Program-made: the position numbers and the translations under genes
Part shown: positions 8,506 to 18,713 of the stretch, piece after piece
Position numbering within the stretch: position 1 is the first letter of the stretch
Layout: every line of letters starts with the position of its first letter
Assembly (NCBI GenBank): GCA_000934455.1
Contig: JXUT01142270.1
Location: 1-24,069 of the forward strand
Reading direction: 5' to 3'
Source: Apostichopus parvimensis
Lineage: Eukaryota > Echinodermata > Holothuroidea > Aspidochirotida > Stichopodidae
DNA: 24,069 bases
The notes under the pieces: generated by a model
Told to the model about the DNA's origin: nothing
Seen by the model: only the letters and a program-made list of their open reading frames with translations
Database searches by the model: none

Positions 8506-9428
8506 AGCAGATTAAAAGGCTATCTTTACAAAATCAGCTTTACATGTAATAGCGTTATTATTACTCAGGTACTCTCATAAGTTGATTAGTGAGAGCGTAG
8601 TGATCCTAACACTTTATGCAGGTGAAGTATATGGGGAAGTTTATGATTTTTAGTGGAAAGTATTGTAAGTTAGTGGTGATTAGGTTGTGGTGTAGAGTAA
8701 GAAGAAAAGTCTCAAGAGTCACTCAGGAGAAATGTTCACTCTCAGAATTTGTGAATACTGTACCTTGCATGGTCACCCCACTGTATGATGGTCCAAGTAT
8801 ACTTACATGTGTAATTGTGTGTATTTGTATATGCACGATGCAATAAGGTCACCCCCCCTCTCTCCCCCCCAAGTCTTTTACTCTTGACATTTCTCATAAA
8901 ACTAAACACCTGAATAATATATATTTTGGCATGGTAAGATTGTGCAGTTTGCTATGGTAGTAACTAGAAACTATATAACTTACTTTTCTCAACAGGGTAA
9001 ACAAAACTAGAAAAAAATCCCAGAAAAGTTTAAAAAACATGACATTAACTCTACAGGCCACTACAGGTTTTGAGTTTTTAGTGTTAATTTCTTTTTTAAG
9101 TGCTTCGTTTATTTCCCTTCACTTACTGTAACTTGTATCTTGCCAGTTTTATTGATAACAAAATATCACAGTTTTTGATCCCTTGCATCTTTGTCGGCGG
9201 GATCAAAAATACGACTTGGATGTACTCAGTTTTTGGTGAATACACAAACCCTATTGAAATTGGTGCAGGCTGAGCATTATCTGAGGTCAAGAGAGGTCAA
9301 TGTTTTAAAACCTTATAAGCAGTAAACACCATAACTCCAACAGTGAATCTTGGATGAACCTCATTCACATTGGTGCTAGAGCTGTGCTGTCAACAATAGC
9401 CAAACCTTGAAAATCTTCTATTCAGTGT
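8506..9428. other. Intron-like DNA with one perfect hairpin
   Basis: No gene recognised. The 76-codon ATG frame at 8616-8846 has no motif and lies next to repeat DNA. A C/T-rich run occurs near 8850-8870. The hairpin at 9172-9209 is listed separately. Confidence 0.5.
9172..9209. repeat. Perfect 11-bp inverted repeat with ~16-nt loop
   Basis: TTTTTGATCCC (9172-9182) and GGGATCAAAAA (9199-9209) are exact reverse complements, separated by a CpG-containing loop. A T run does not follow it, and this is eukaryotic DNA, so I do not call a terminator. It may be the remnant of a small inverted-repeat element. Confidence 0.75.
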
Positions 9429-9816
9429 CAGGCCTCAAAATTTTGGCTGTGTTCTGGTTAAATGTGAATAGATTTTGCTGTTGCCAATGTAATAATGCAC
9501 TGGCAATTTTTGTCTGTAGATATTAAGAACTTAAGGACAGGATAAGTCAGCCAAATCCACACAATTTACATACATAACATCTATATAGGCCCTATAAGGA
9601 CTGCCTATTATCAACAATATTATATACTGTATAACAATATTATTGGGTTGCACTCCTTAGCCTGTACAGAAACTGATCTTTGATGTAATGCAGGAATAAT
9701 ACCATTGTGCACTTGACTTCAGCCAGTAGACTTTATAAGCACTGGTATTTTTTAGAAAACTTGTGGCTAATTATGTTAATCGTCATAGAAAAAGTGGCTA
9801 GAATTCTTAAGACCGG
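9429..9816 (+). mobile_element. Dispersed repeat, copy 1 (~390 bp, diverged terminal inverted repeats)
   Basis: It begins CAGGCCTCAAAATTTTGGC and ends with GTGGCTAGAATTCTTAAGACCGG, whose reverse complement resembles the start. Internal words include CACTGGCAATTTTTGTCTGTAGATATT near the left and TTCAGCCAGTAGACTTT near the right. Both recur in the same order and at similar spacing in the copy at 15321-16437, which was later split by a LINE. Length and the inverted ends suggest a non-autonomous DNA transposon. A hAT-like origin is possible, but I see no clear 8-bp target duplication. No coding capacity. Confidence 0.6.
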
Positions 9817-10797
9817 TTAGTTTCTGTATAAAGTAACGACTAACAACAATGTTGCTTTCTCTAATGAAAAATATCAATGGAATAACAAGGGGACAACTAA
9901 CAGGTTTCACCTCCGAATGTAAGTAACCACTACAGTGTGACATTCAAGATATTTGAATAAGGGTTGTATAAATTGATCTGTAGTGATTACACAATGTTTG
10001 TTTCATGAATATCTAGCACCATGAAGATACCAATGATCATTACAAAATGTGTTGTGAACACCGCTGTCAAATTAGTCTATTGATTTTTAGAGAAAGGAAA
10101 ATATTAATCTGTTTTATTTTTTGTGAAAAATTGTCAAGGTAAAAATTAATTGCTAATTAGTGTTTGTTTGGAAATTGATAATTAGTCATTTAGACTTTCA
10201 TACCAATGAGTTTTCTTCTAAAAAAAATGTTCAAAAAAGATTAAATATATACAAATTTTGCAATATGTTCATATGTCTTCATTGGTTAGTGCCAAACTCA
10301 ACTTTAGTCTGTTTCTATGGATTACCAATTTAGGATCATAATAGTTCAAAGTTGTCAGAGTGATTAGTTTTGCAGCTGCTGTTAGAAATATTTCATTCAC
10401 TGTAATGTACTGTGTGGCCGTTGCTATTTTAGGTTTGGTTGTGAACTAATATACATTTGTACTTTACTATGCTAGTGTACATTGAGCTCAAATGTCAGGA
10501 TGTTTGTACAGATCCAGGTTTTGATCTGTTTAGTGTTGTGCAATATACCAGTGTCTGTCATCATGTTATGTGATAGTTAAAAGAATGTGTTAATCAACTG
10601 TCATTTTGAATTCATATATTGGACTAGGAGTACCTTTATTTCAAATATCAAAACTGTCAACATTTTGGAGAAAAATAGTTATGATTGGATAAGGACTTAA
10701 GTTTTGGGGGGAAGGTGGAGTGGGAGGGGGGGGGGGGAATGGGTGAGCTGCACCAGCATAAATGCAGATTTGGCCAGATGACAAAGTCCACATTAGA
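9817..10797. other. Intron-like DNA, no gene recognised
   Basis: AT-rich. A purine-rich stretch with G runs occurs at about 10700-10740. The minus-strand frame 10657-10866 reads through this tract and the duplication beside it, and is not called. Confidence 0.55.
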
Positions 10798-11021
10798 AAG
10801 ACATCTCAAGGTAGTTTGGATGGTAAAATTGGAGGTTTGTTGATCAAGAGTGACTAGTCCCCCCACCCACTTCCCACCTAGTGATGTAAACTACTGGAAA
10901 TGTTCATAAGTAAAACATCTCTAGTTATTTTGTTTGGTAAAAATTGGAGGTTTGTTGATCAAGAGTGACTAGTCCCCCCACCCACTTCCCACCTAGTGAT
11001 GTAAACTACTGGAAATGTTCA
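10798..11021 (+). repeat. Two-copy tandem duplication, period ~115 bp
   Basis: Copy 1 is about 10798-10906 and copy 2 about 10912-11021. The last ~86 bases (10821-10906 and 10935-11021) match except for one extra A in copy 2. The first ~20 bases after ACATCTC differ at several positions. The unit holds GACTAGTCCCCCCACCCAC and GTGATGTAAACTACTGG. The sharp change in identity within a unit suggests partial gene conversion, or a second duplication of only the right part. Confidence 0.9.
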
Positions 11022-12232
11022 CCACTTCATTCTAGCTATGGAAGACTTAGAGTGCTTAAGTTGTGAGGAGACAGGTAGGCTTTTTGCTTGTGAATTGCCA
11101 ACACTGGTTTGATTTGAATTTTATTTTCCAATGTGTGATGCCAGTGCATCACGTTACTAACATTAGTTTCCGTAGTGAGCGCAAAAATGGTCGTCAACTG
11201 TAGAAATTTACGTCAGTATAAGACTATATAAGCTAAACTGATTTGGTTGTCTCATCTGGAGTTGCAGTGAATAGTAGATGAAAATGCCAAAACTCCTCCT
11301 GACTGTGCATGTGCGCCATCAGTACTGAGTGCGGAATTGAGTGTATTAATCAAACAGCGTTTAATGCAACCTATCTGCCATTTTAATGTTTTCTTGGAAT
11401 TTTCGGCTTGCAAGTAACATGGGTCACTTGATTAACAGTTGACTACTCTGCCTACTGAAAAGCGCTGATTACGTAAAGCATTTGAGACCTGTTTGGATTT
11501 ATAGTACTGAGCAGTGCAGTGCCATTTACTATTTAAGCAAGCGTGTTCGTACTAAAATGTTTGCAAACAGTCGGTAGAGAAGTTAATAGGAGATTAGAAG
11601 GATAATGGGGGAGGGGAGAGGGAATGTGCAGTCCGAGGAATATCAGTGGGGAGGTACAACATTGTTATAAAATGCATTATCTTGTATCACAATGTATCCC
11701 CCTTCCCCAATGCTTCTAGCCATTGTTCTGTAAATACAACATTAATCTTCAAGTAGCTTGTGACATTATCATGAGTTAATGACCTTGGGAGTGAAAGTTG
11801 CAAGGCCTGAAATGGCACTTTCCACTGTTTAAAAGTGAAAGTTCTTGATGCAGATTTATAATGCGGGTTCCTTTGAGGCGGGTTTTCTTTGGCCGGGTCT
11901 CGAATGGATGTAACACTACAAAGACTACATTCGTAAGTGCGACCAGCACAGTAAGTACTGTACTGTACATTCATTATCTTATCTCTATATATAGATCATG
12001 TACTGAACAGGGTAGCATTAAAAGGGTGTGAAGACTCGCGAAAAAAGAAACTGTCTAATGCCAGTAATCTGACCTAGTTTCGAATGAGGTGTAAGAGAAG
12101 TGTTAGACACCACCATCGATCCAAGAAAATACACACACACAGCTTGCTACCATCGGTAATTAGACACTAGTGTACAGTCAGTACACACAGCTGCGGTCAA
12201 TACCCACAGCACAGTGTACAAACAATACAGCG
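11022..12232. other. Upstream flank of the 12233 exon; no firm gene
   Basis: Holds TATA-like words at about 11225 (CTATATAAGC) and 11985 (CTATATATAG), and many TACTGTAC/GTACAGT words. CpG rises from about 12030 to 12120. From about 12086 to the ATG at 12233 there is no other ATG on the plus strand, as expected for a short leader. The minus-strand frames at 11687-11974 are not called. Confidence 0.4.
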
Positions 12233-12370
12233 ATGGACATCTCAGGTCCAGCTAACGATAACAAGGTATCACGTTTCATTACTGTACTGTCTGCTTGTAG
12301 CGACACGAACAAAACGTCACTTGAAGGCAATGGAAAGTTAACTTTTTCAGATGGCCGCACACGGTTTGAG
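12233..12370 (+). CDS. Candidate first coding exon of an unrecognised plus-strand gene (46 codons)
   Basis: The ATG lies in a good context (GCGATGG) and the frame runs without stop to GAG|GTGAGT, a consensus splice donor at 12371. The peptide starts MDISGPANDNKVSRF, is mixed in composition and ends KLTFSDGRTRFE, so it looks like soluble coding sequence. There is no signal peptide or membrane segment. No polypyrimidine acceptor precedes the ATG, so the exon probably contains the start of transcription or follows a leader within ~150 bp. The exon ends in phase 0, matching the piece at 17992. I do not recognise the family. Confidence 0.4.
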
Positions 12371-14854
12371 GTGAGTCTTCAATGCCTTTAACAGTCTGTG
12401 TCAACTTACCAGCATAACTATGTACAGTAACCCTCAGTCCCATAGACAAACCTATGTATTTTACTTTATAGTTGCTTGGGAATGAATGCTGGGTGGGGTG
12501 TGATATCACTTGTTTGTGAACTGTTGTTTAAAACTCAAAACCATTGAAATTTATAAATTGCAATTTACAAAAGAGCAAGATTGGTTTTGTTATAAATAAT
12601 GGTATCTTTACTTGGCATCATGCCAGTCATGATATTTTTGCACTGTCGAGGTCGGAGTGTGTTTATAGGTGGTCACAGTCAGAGAGTGATCATATTCCCA
12701 ACTGTACATATCAACATATAAATTACCAGTCTGTAGGTTAGTACTGTAGTTGGGGAAAATGAGGTGAAACTTGTTCTCCTATAGCTAGGTGATACCACTT
12801 TGAATTATTTTTCAATTAACAAACACAGCAAAATCCATTGGTGCTTTACATTTTGTTAACATGAACATGCTATGCTTGACAGACTTGTTTTCCCCTGTCC
12901 TTGGGAATTCAAAGTTTTTACTTTATTTTTTTTTTATGAATGCATATATCTAGTTTAGAGCCCCTGACACTGGCAGAGGGGAGGGTGAGGAGATGGATGG
13001 TTCCCCAATAATTTTCACAGTGGTGATTTTGTATCATCATATGTGACAAGCTCACCACATGTGAAGATTTGTCTGACTCCTGGCCAACCCCCCTCCCCCC
13101 ACTCCTCTCGCAACTAACAAGCCTATGTGCTGAGGTCCATGTAAACTTCCATAGGTTTATGTGACCATGGGTATCAATACTTAGGAAGTTAGGATCTTGG
13201 TTAAATAAATCTTCAAAATGCATATTGACAAAGAATGGCAAATACACTGTAAGTTGATGGTAGGGCATGGAATTGTTTTACTGGAAGGAGGGGGGGGGGT
13301 GGAGAGAGAGAGAGGAGGTGGCTGTGGAAGAAGGGAGAACAGGAGGGGATGGTGATAAACTTAAATATTCCTACAGCCCTATATCCATCCATGTGAGTTT
13401 GATAATATCAAGCCCTGTTCTGAACTTCCCAAACATTTTCATAGCTACTTATGAAAGCCTATTGTAGTTGAGTCCTTTGCCTTGCATCGATGTAGTCAAA
13501 ATTTCCCTTTAACTGTGTGGCAAAGGTTATTCCATCTAAGCACCATAGTCCTAAGTTTATTTGAGTATTAGTTTAATGTCAACATCTTAGCAAGGCTTAA
13601 TTGTGCAATAAATTATGTAAACTTTGAAGTTGTTTAGTCCAAGTGTATACAAGGTTTGGTCATGTTGGGTCTAGTTTCTCTAGGGTTACATCTTCCTGTC
13701 ATTGGTAGCTCATACACTAGCTTCATGATATTGACAAGAGTGTCGTTATCTTATCTACTGCCTCCATCAAATATAAATGTTTGCATAATTTGTTCATGTT
13801 AAAAGAGGAAAATGCAGAACTAATTTATAAAGAACCTATACTTTGGGAAAGTAGTAGCCGTGACTGGCTGATTTAACTACAACACTCCTTTTTGACTTCT
13901 TTCTGCTCTTTGCCTGTCTCCTATGAATATGCACTCCCACCTACCTAGCCTACAAACTGTTAACATTGATGTACTGCATGCACCTCCAATGACTGACAAT
14001 AAAAAAAAAAAAATTAATTTTGGACACTTTGACCTTCTCTCAGCTGAAAAGTACCTTAAAAGTTAAACTTAATGATCTGATAATTTGAAAGTATTTCAAA
14101 GAGTTTGCAATGCTTAACATCTACAGTACAATGATCCCAATTGAATTGAAAAGCATGCACCTGCCCTACGTCAAGAACCGTGGTTGGTTCGTGATGACTG
14201 AAACAACACCAAGTGAACTTGGTTAGTGAGCTGAGAGTAATGTATTTATGTGTTTGATTTTCAATATTCCATCTGCCAGACAAGTGACATTCTCTACCTC
14301 ACGCTTCTCTTATCTGCCTCGACATACATCTGCACTATAATGTATACCTAGAAGCTGACAACAATTGGTAATACCGTACATTTATATTTACTTCCTCCTC
14401 ACTTACCTGTCTCCTCACAGCCTTAGCACCGCTGCTCTCTCCCTGTTGATCCCTTCAGATACGGACCTTGCCCTCTTCCTTCCAGATCCACCCAGTCTGT
14501 ATTAAAGGTGTTTTGTGCAAACCATTAAAGTTCCTGGGGTAGGCATTTATGAAAAAAAGAAAGGTAGAAATATTTCCAAATTTTCTACCTTTACTATGAA
14601 CATTATTTCAAATGAAACTTTTATTAACCAAGCTAATGAACTACATATATAACGATAGGAACTTTGTTCCAATTAACGTGAAAAGAAGAAAATTATTTTA
14701 AAAAAAATATAAAAAAATAAGATGCTTTAAAGTGACATTGAGTTTGGTATTACCAAAGATTTTGAAAAATTCTATTCAAAATGAAAAGCAATAATTCACA
14801 GCTCATGATTTTTTTTTTCATGTGTAACATGTGTATAGTCTTCTCCAGTTTCAC
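12371..14854. other. Probable intron DNA of the 12233 gene model, with repeats
   Basis: Contains G/A-rich simple sequence at about 13285-13345 (G run then GA repeats), a poly(A) stretch near 14000 and diverged copies of a C/T-rich dispersed repeat (13911, about 14303). The 116-codon minus-strand frame 13268-12918 has an ATG but no motif and overlaps purine-rich simple sequence; I do not call it. A 37-bp minus-strand exon-like piece near 14204-14168 (acceptor TGGTGTTGTTTCAG) is too weak to call. Confidence 0.45.
13911..13993 (+). repeat. Dispersed C/T-rich repeat, copy A
   Basis: Shares the order CCTGTCTCCTAT, TTTGCACTC/ATGCACTC, AAACTG(T/A)TAACATT, CACC/GCCCC and AATGAC/GATGAC with 16941-17018. 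A more diverged relative lies at about 14303-14370 (TATCTGCCTCGACATACATC, AAGCTGACAACA). The family is not known to me. Confidence 0.5.
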
Positions 14855-14922
14855 CTCTGAAGCGCTTCTCCTTGTTTGATCAGTTGCTCAAAACAAGGAC
14901 CATGGAAGCTTTCGACAGCCAT
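14855..14922 (-). CDS. Candidate first coding exon of a minus-strand gene (22 codons plus 2 bases)
   Basis: Minus-strand ATG at 14922-14920 in a good context (TAAATGG) with an in-frame TAA just upstream. The peptide begins MAVESFHGPCFEQLIKQGEA and reaches CAGAG|GTGAAA, a fair splice donor, at 14854. To its right (14985-15090) CpG words cluster, as in a promoter or leader. The peptide looks coding, but it is short, and I found no convincing second exon downstream. The overlapping plus-strand frame is a shadow. Function unknown. Confidence 0.25.
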
Positions 14923-15572
14923 TTACCCCGTAGGAGGGAAAAAAGTGCGAATGACGATCAGATTACCTTCCTCTCATAGTTTCTTGACATCCTTTTTTCT
15001 TTCACTCTCTGGGGTGTCGTCTTATACCCGAGAGAAACAGGTCTCATTCTCTGCACGTGTGAAAGGGAACACGGAAAGAATATTACAGCATTGAGTGCAA
15101 AGTAGACCGTAGACTATATGTAGTAGAATTAATGTACAGCAAAACCATGAAAGTAGAGTACCTGGCTGAAACTCTATATCTTCATCTGAAAAAAAAGAAG
15201 AAGAATTTTGAAAGAAATTTTGGTCTGCACGTTATAAAATTTTAATTAGTTAGTGGTGCAACACTACTGTACTGTAGCGGGAAAGTGCCTCCATACAATG
15301 TTTGACTGGTGAGGTCAGCTGGCCTCATAATTTGGGCTATTTACTGGCTAAATGCCAGTTGGTAGATGCCAGTGGATTTTGCTATTTGCCAGTAGTTCTA
15401 GACAAAGGCACTGGCAATTTCCTGCCAGTAGATATTAAAGATTTAAACACATGATTAATGGGTTAACAGTTGTCAGTCAAAGAATATGCATGATGTTCAT
15501 AAATAATGTAAGGCGTATATTACTGATTATTAGAGCAATTGTTGAGCTGCTCTCGAAAGCCTCTTCCTGAGT

Positions 15573-15589
15573 AACTGATGTAATTACAG
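15573..15589 (+). repeat. LINE target-site duplication, left copy
   Basis: AACTGATGTAATTACAG, identical to 16315-16331. In the uninterrupted copy of the host repeat the corresponding place reads AACTGATCTTTGATGTAATG, so the insertion site can be aligned. Confidence 0.93.
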
Positions 15590-16314
15590 CAGGTTATGTT
15601 AGCGCAATTGTATGGTACTACTAAGATTTGTCAATATGCTTGTAATAAATTTAGCAGCCGTTGTATTGAGCAACCACGTGGTTGTTTAAAATGGGACAAT
15701 GATTTTAAAAGCACCACTTTAAACTGGAGTGAGATTTTTGTTTCTTGTAGCAAGATTAGAGATACTAAATTAAGAAGCTTCCAGTATAAGTTTATCCATC
15801 GTATCATTGCTACAAATAGTTTTCTTAGTAAAATTAACATTATTGACGACCCAAGTTGCACTTTTTGTGGCGAGTCTACTGAAACATTAGACCACCTTTA
15901 CTGGCGCTGTAGCGCAGTTGGAGATATTTGGAACAAAATATATCTTGAAATCTTTAATGCAAAAGTTGTAGTTGAGTACGAACACGTGTGTTTTGGTTAT
16001 GATTATGAGAACAAAATGAAATGGTATAGCCTGACAATTTTTTATGCCAAGTATTATATTTACCTTTGCAGAATTAACAAAAGCGTTCCAAGTTATGATA
16101 TTTTCAAGCATAAGCTTTCTTTTTTCTTGAGTGTTGAAATGTATATACTTATCAATAACAAAAAGCACAAAGAAATTAAACTGCTAAGAGATTCTTTGCA
16201 TTATTGATAAAGGAAATGTCCTTTTTGGTGTCATGAAACGAACTTTTCTTTCTTTTTAACTTAATGTGTTGTGCAGAAGAGATGAATGCAAATAAAAAAT
16301 GAAAAAAAAAAAAA
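15590..16314 (+). mobile_element. 5'-truncated LINE retrotransposon with poly(A) tail
   Basis: The ~725-bp insertion contains the C-terminal end of a LINE ORF2, a short 3' UTR (16208-16301) with AATAAA at 16291, and a 15-base A run at 16302-16316. It is flanked by a perfect 17-bp direct repeat, AACTGATGTAATTACAG, at 15573-15589 and 16315-16331. Truncation at the 5' end, poly(A) tail and a target-site duplication of this length are the signature of target-primed reverse transcription. The poly(A) tail and the type of zinc motif point to the L1/Tx1 group, but I cannot fix the clade. The copy has no endonuclease or polymerase domain and cannot move by itself. Confidence 0.93.
15596..16207 (+). 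pseudogene. LINE ORF2 C-terminal fragment with CCHC zinc motif (zf-RVT type)
   Basis: The open frame has 203 codons from the first ATG, but the insertion itself begins six bases earlier in the same frame, so the ATG is incidental. The frame is the tail of a reverse transcriptase polyprotein. Residues 61-80 (SFQYKFIHRIIATNSFLSKI) match the conserved block that precedes the C-terminal zinc motif in many LINE ORF2 proteins. Residues 88-105 hold the motif C88-x2-C91-x8-H100-x4-C105, followed by WNKI. No stop or frameshift is seen before TGA at 16205-16207, so the copy is fairly young. It lacks the polymerase YxDD box and the endonuclease. It is a dead fragment, though it could in principle be transcribed from a neighbour. 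Confidence 0.93.
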
Positions 16315-16331
16315 AACTGATGTAATTACAG
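16315..16331 (+). repeat. LINE target-site duplication, right copy
   Basis: AACTGATGTAATTACAG directly follows the poly(A) run. The first two A bases could belong to either tail or duplication, so the duplication is 15 to 17 bp. Confidence 0.93.
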
Positions 16332-16437
16332 TTCAGGAAAATGCCTGTGAGAATTTGATTTTAGCCAGTAGACTTTTTAACCATTTTTTGGCATTATTTA
16401 CTGGAAGTGGCTAAAATTATGAAATCTATAGGGCCTG

Positions 16438-17991
16438 GAGATGATGGAGTGAGAGGCAGATGGAGAGATTAGTTATGAGGGATGAGAGGAAGGGGGATGG
16501 GGGGGGGGAGAGGGAGTGGTTCAGTTGGGTAGGTAGTTGGCTATTGCCATGAAGGACCTTGATAAATTCAGATAGCATAAGGGGATGACAAGTGATGTTT
16601 GAGATTAATCAATTCAGCAAAGATTACGAGCGCTTTAAAAATATATTTTGAAAGTGCCAACTAATTGCAGGCGGTAGCCATTTTACCATACTTGCTGACT
16701 CAGTAATTAGTGTTATACCCAAAACAAGATCAATAAGATCAAGCTTAAAGTTTATCACTTGAGACAAGAACATGGATTAGCAAGTAATGATTGATTGCAT
16801 TCACTTTGGCAAACTATCTTGCTCAGAAGCTTCATTATAATAATTGTTATGACCACATATGAATTAAGCGCACAGGATTATTTCAGGGATTAGACTTATT
16901 TGTTTTCCATTAGTGGTTAATTTACTTCACTCCTCTCCCACCTGTCTCCTATACATTTGCACTCTGATTTATCGTAGCGTATAAACTGATAACATTCTTG
17001 CACTGCGCCCCCGATGACCCTCTCTTAGGTCACTGCCCCTCTTCCCTCTTCTCTTCAGAAGCCTTATACGCGTGACTCAGAATTTTTCATCAATTCCAAT
17101 CTTGGTATTACATACGTTCATTACTCTGTGGATTTTTGAAACCAGAGAGAAGTTCACTTCACCTTGTTTCATCTACTATGAGTTACTATAAGAGCATCCT
17201 TGAAATTTCCTGTGTATTTGAAAGTGTTATTTTTCCTTCAAGGATCGTCCATGTTAGTACTGTACTTGTACCTGTTGTGCGAAAGCATGTTATACTCAGC
17301 ATTCAAATACTTAATTCGGCAGGTAGAAGCTATCTCCATAGCTAGAAGGGCTGACCAGTTTTGTGTTGGTATCAGAGAGCTGTACGTTATCTATCTCAGT
17401 TCCAATATCAGTCAGGCCTCAAGTTAACAATAAGGGTTGTTAATTGTATGTACAACATAACATGGCCTGATACATTAGGAATGGAATTATTTTGATTTTC
17501 TTGTTTTTACAATACATACCAGTGCATTTAAATTTGCAAAAATTAAACCGCGATAAATTCATTTGTTAAAGTCATAAGCTCTTTGTTGTGGTGAGGTGTA
17601 TGAGAAAGAAAATGCCAAACTGCAACTTGTCAAGTTGTCAGCCCTTGACCCTTGACCTCACACTGATATTAGAAGCTATATATGGTACTAGAGTGCTTTA
17701 TGACCTGTTGAATTAAAAAAACATTTTCATTACTGTTGAATACTGTATGGTTACAGTTCAAATTTTATAGTGCTACTCTTTAAATTATGAGGATGGTTTC
17801 TGTTTAATAAATCCATAAACAGCTGTTCTTTTCATCGTAGATTGAAGTACACATACATGTAGAGTACATGTCTTGACATGTTTTCTCAAATGTTTTCTCA
17901 ATCAGTAAGTTTTGCATAATGCCAAAATCAACTTTGTGTGTTAATTGATATCTATTTTTGTGTTGGTACCGGATTCTGTGGTTTACAACAG
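16438..17991. other. Probable intron DNA, no further gene recognised
   Basis: Begins with a G/A-rich stretch (about 16440-16520, including an 11-base G run). Contains the dispersed repeat at 16941. The frames at 17136-17427 open at ATG or TTG but show no motif. A 38-codon ATG frame near 17600-17720 looks mildly protein-like but has no splice context. Not called. Confidence 0.45.
16941..17018 (+). repeat. Dispersed C/T-rich repeat, copy B
   Basis: Aligns by eye with 13911-13993 over about 78 bases: CCTGTCTCCTATACATTTGC, then TATAAACTGATAACATTC, then a C-rich word and GATGAC. The flanking TTTACTTCACTCCTC also recurs near 14387 (TTTACTTCCTCCTC), before another CCTGTCTCCT. The repeat therefore occurs several times in this 3-kb neighbourhood. 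Confidence 0.5.
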
Positions 17992-18028
17992 GAAAGCAGT
18001 ACTCAGCTTTTTGGAGGAAGCCAGTCAG
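17992..18028 (+). CDS. Candidate 37-bp internal exon of the same gene model
   Basis: Bounded by ...GTGGTTTACAACAG at 17991 and CAG|GTGAAT at 18029. Read in phase 0, as left by the 12233 exon, it encodes ESSTQLFGGSQS plus one base. That base plus the CA at the start of the 19679 exon completes a GCA codon. The agreement of phases on both sides is the main support. Very short exons are easily found by chance, so this is weak on its own. Confidence 0.25.
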
Positions 18029-18713
18029 GTGAATTTGAACCTGTTTGTTACATTTTAGGGTTTGGCATTGGTTTCAATAGTTTTCTGTAGCATTCTAGCC
18101 GTTTTGTATTAAATTTGAAAGAAATTGTCTTACCAGAATGCCGTCAAAGTCAAATTTATCAAGATATTTTGATATGTTTGTATTTGAATATCATTATACC
18201 AAATTTGCTTCGGCACATGATTTCCTATAATAGTGTACTATTCAATTGTCCAGCAGATGCAATTCCGCCTTATAATCAAATCGTTATTGTTCTGACCCTT
18301 AGCATGGTAACTCATGGCTAGAAAATGAAACCAATTTCTTCAGGTTGGCATTAATTGTTCTACAGTGTAATAATTACATGTATGTAGATGCCAGTGCAAG
18401 CTTATAAAGTGAGTATAGTCATTCTTAGTCTTTTATTTGTACTTATAGCTACTGTATAGGGAAATTCTTTATTAATCTCGTTCTTATGCTGACTTACTTA
18501 TACCTCAAGAGTGATAATACAAAAAAATACATAGAAGATAGTACAAAAGCATCAAAATGTTGAAGTATACATACAGTCATCACAAGAACAATCTTATTTA
18601 CAATGTAATTATCACTGCGGGGGAGACCTGGCAGAAGCAATGCTTATATAAATTCCAGGCCACCCTCTATACTTAATTAATTGATTTACTTATTACTAAA
18701 CTTTAACTTATAT
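18029..18713. other. Probable intron DNA, nothing recognised
   Basis: AT-rich sequence following the GTGAAT donor. The 68-codon frame at 18115-18321 has no start ATG at its 5' end and no motif. No repeat was noticed until the fold-back element at 18714. Confidence 0.45.

Larger units (their letters stand above)
15321..16437 (+). mobile_element. Dispersed repeat, copy 2, split by a LINE insertion
   Basis: The left part (15321-15589) starts GGCCTCATAATTTGGGCT and holds CACTGGCAATTTCCTGCCAG and TAGATATTAAAGA. The right part (16332-16437) holds TTTTAGCCAGTAGACTTTTT and ends GTGGCTAAAATTATGAAATC, then GGGCCTGG. Removing the LINE and one target duplication leaves about 375 bp, close to the ~388 bp of the copy at 9429-9816. 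Ends are roughly inverted (TCATAATTT...GGCT against AGCCACTTCC...ATAATGCC on the other strand). It is therefore an older element that later received the LINE. Confidence 0.65.

Noticed and set aside
11038..11074. Short ATG frame MEDLECLSCEET followed by G|GTAGGC, with CATTCTAG just before it
   Set aside because: It looks like a mini-exon with a CxxC, but 12 codons with a middling donor and no matching partner are too little to call.
12918..13268. 116-codon minus-strand ATG frame
   Set aside because: Long for this window, but low in protein-like pattern, partly purine/pyrimidine simple sequence, and no splice or domain support.
14168..14204. Minus-strand 37-bp piece between a good acceptor (TGGTGTTGTTTCAG) and CAG|GTGCAT
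   Set aside because: Phase would fit the 14922-14855 exon, but the peptide (HHEPTTVLDVGQ) is unremarkable and the donor is weak; likely chance.
17411..17450. CAGGCCTCAAGTTAAC, resembling the start of the 9429 repeat
   Set aside because: Similarity stops after about 12 bases and no matching right end was seen.
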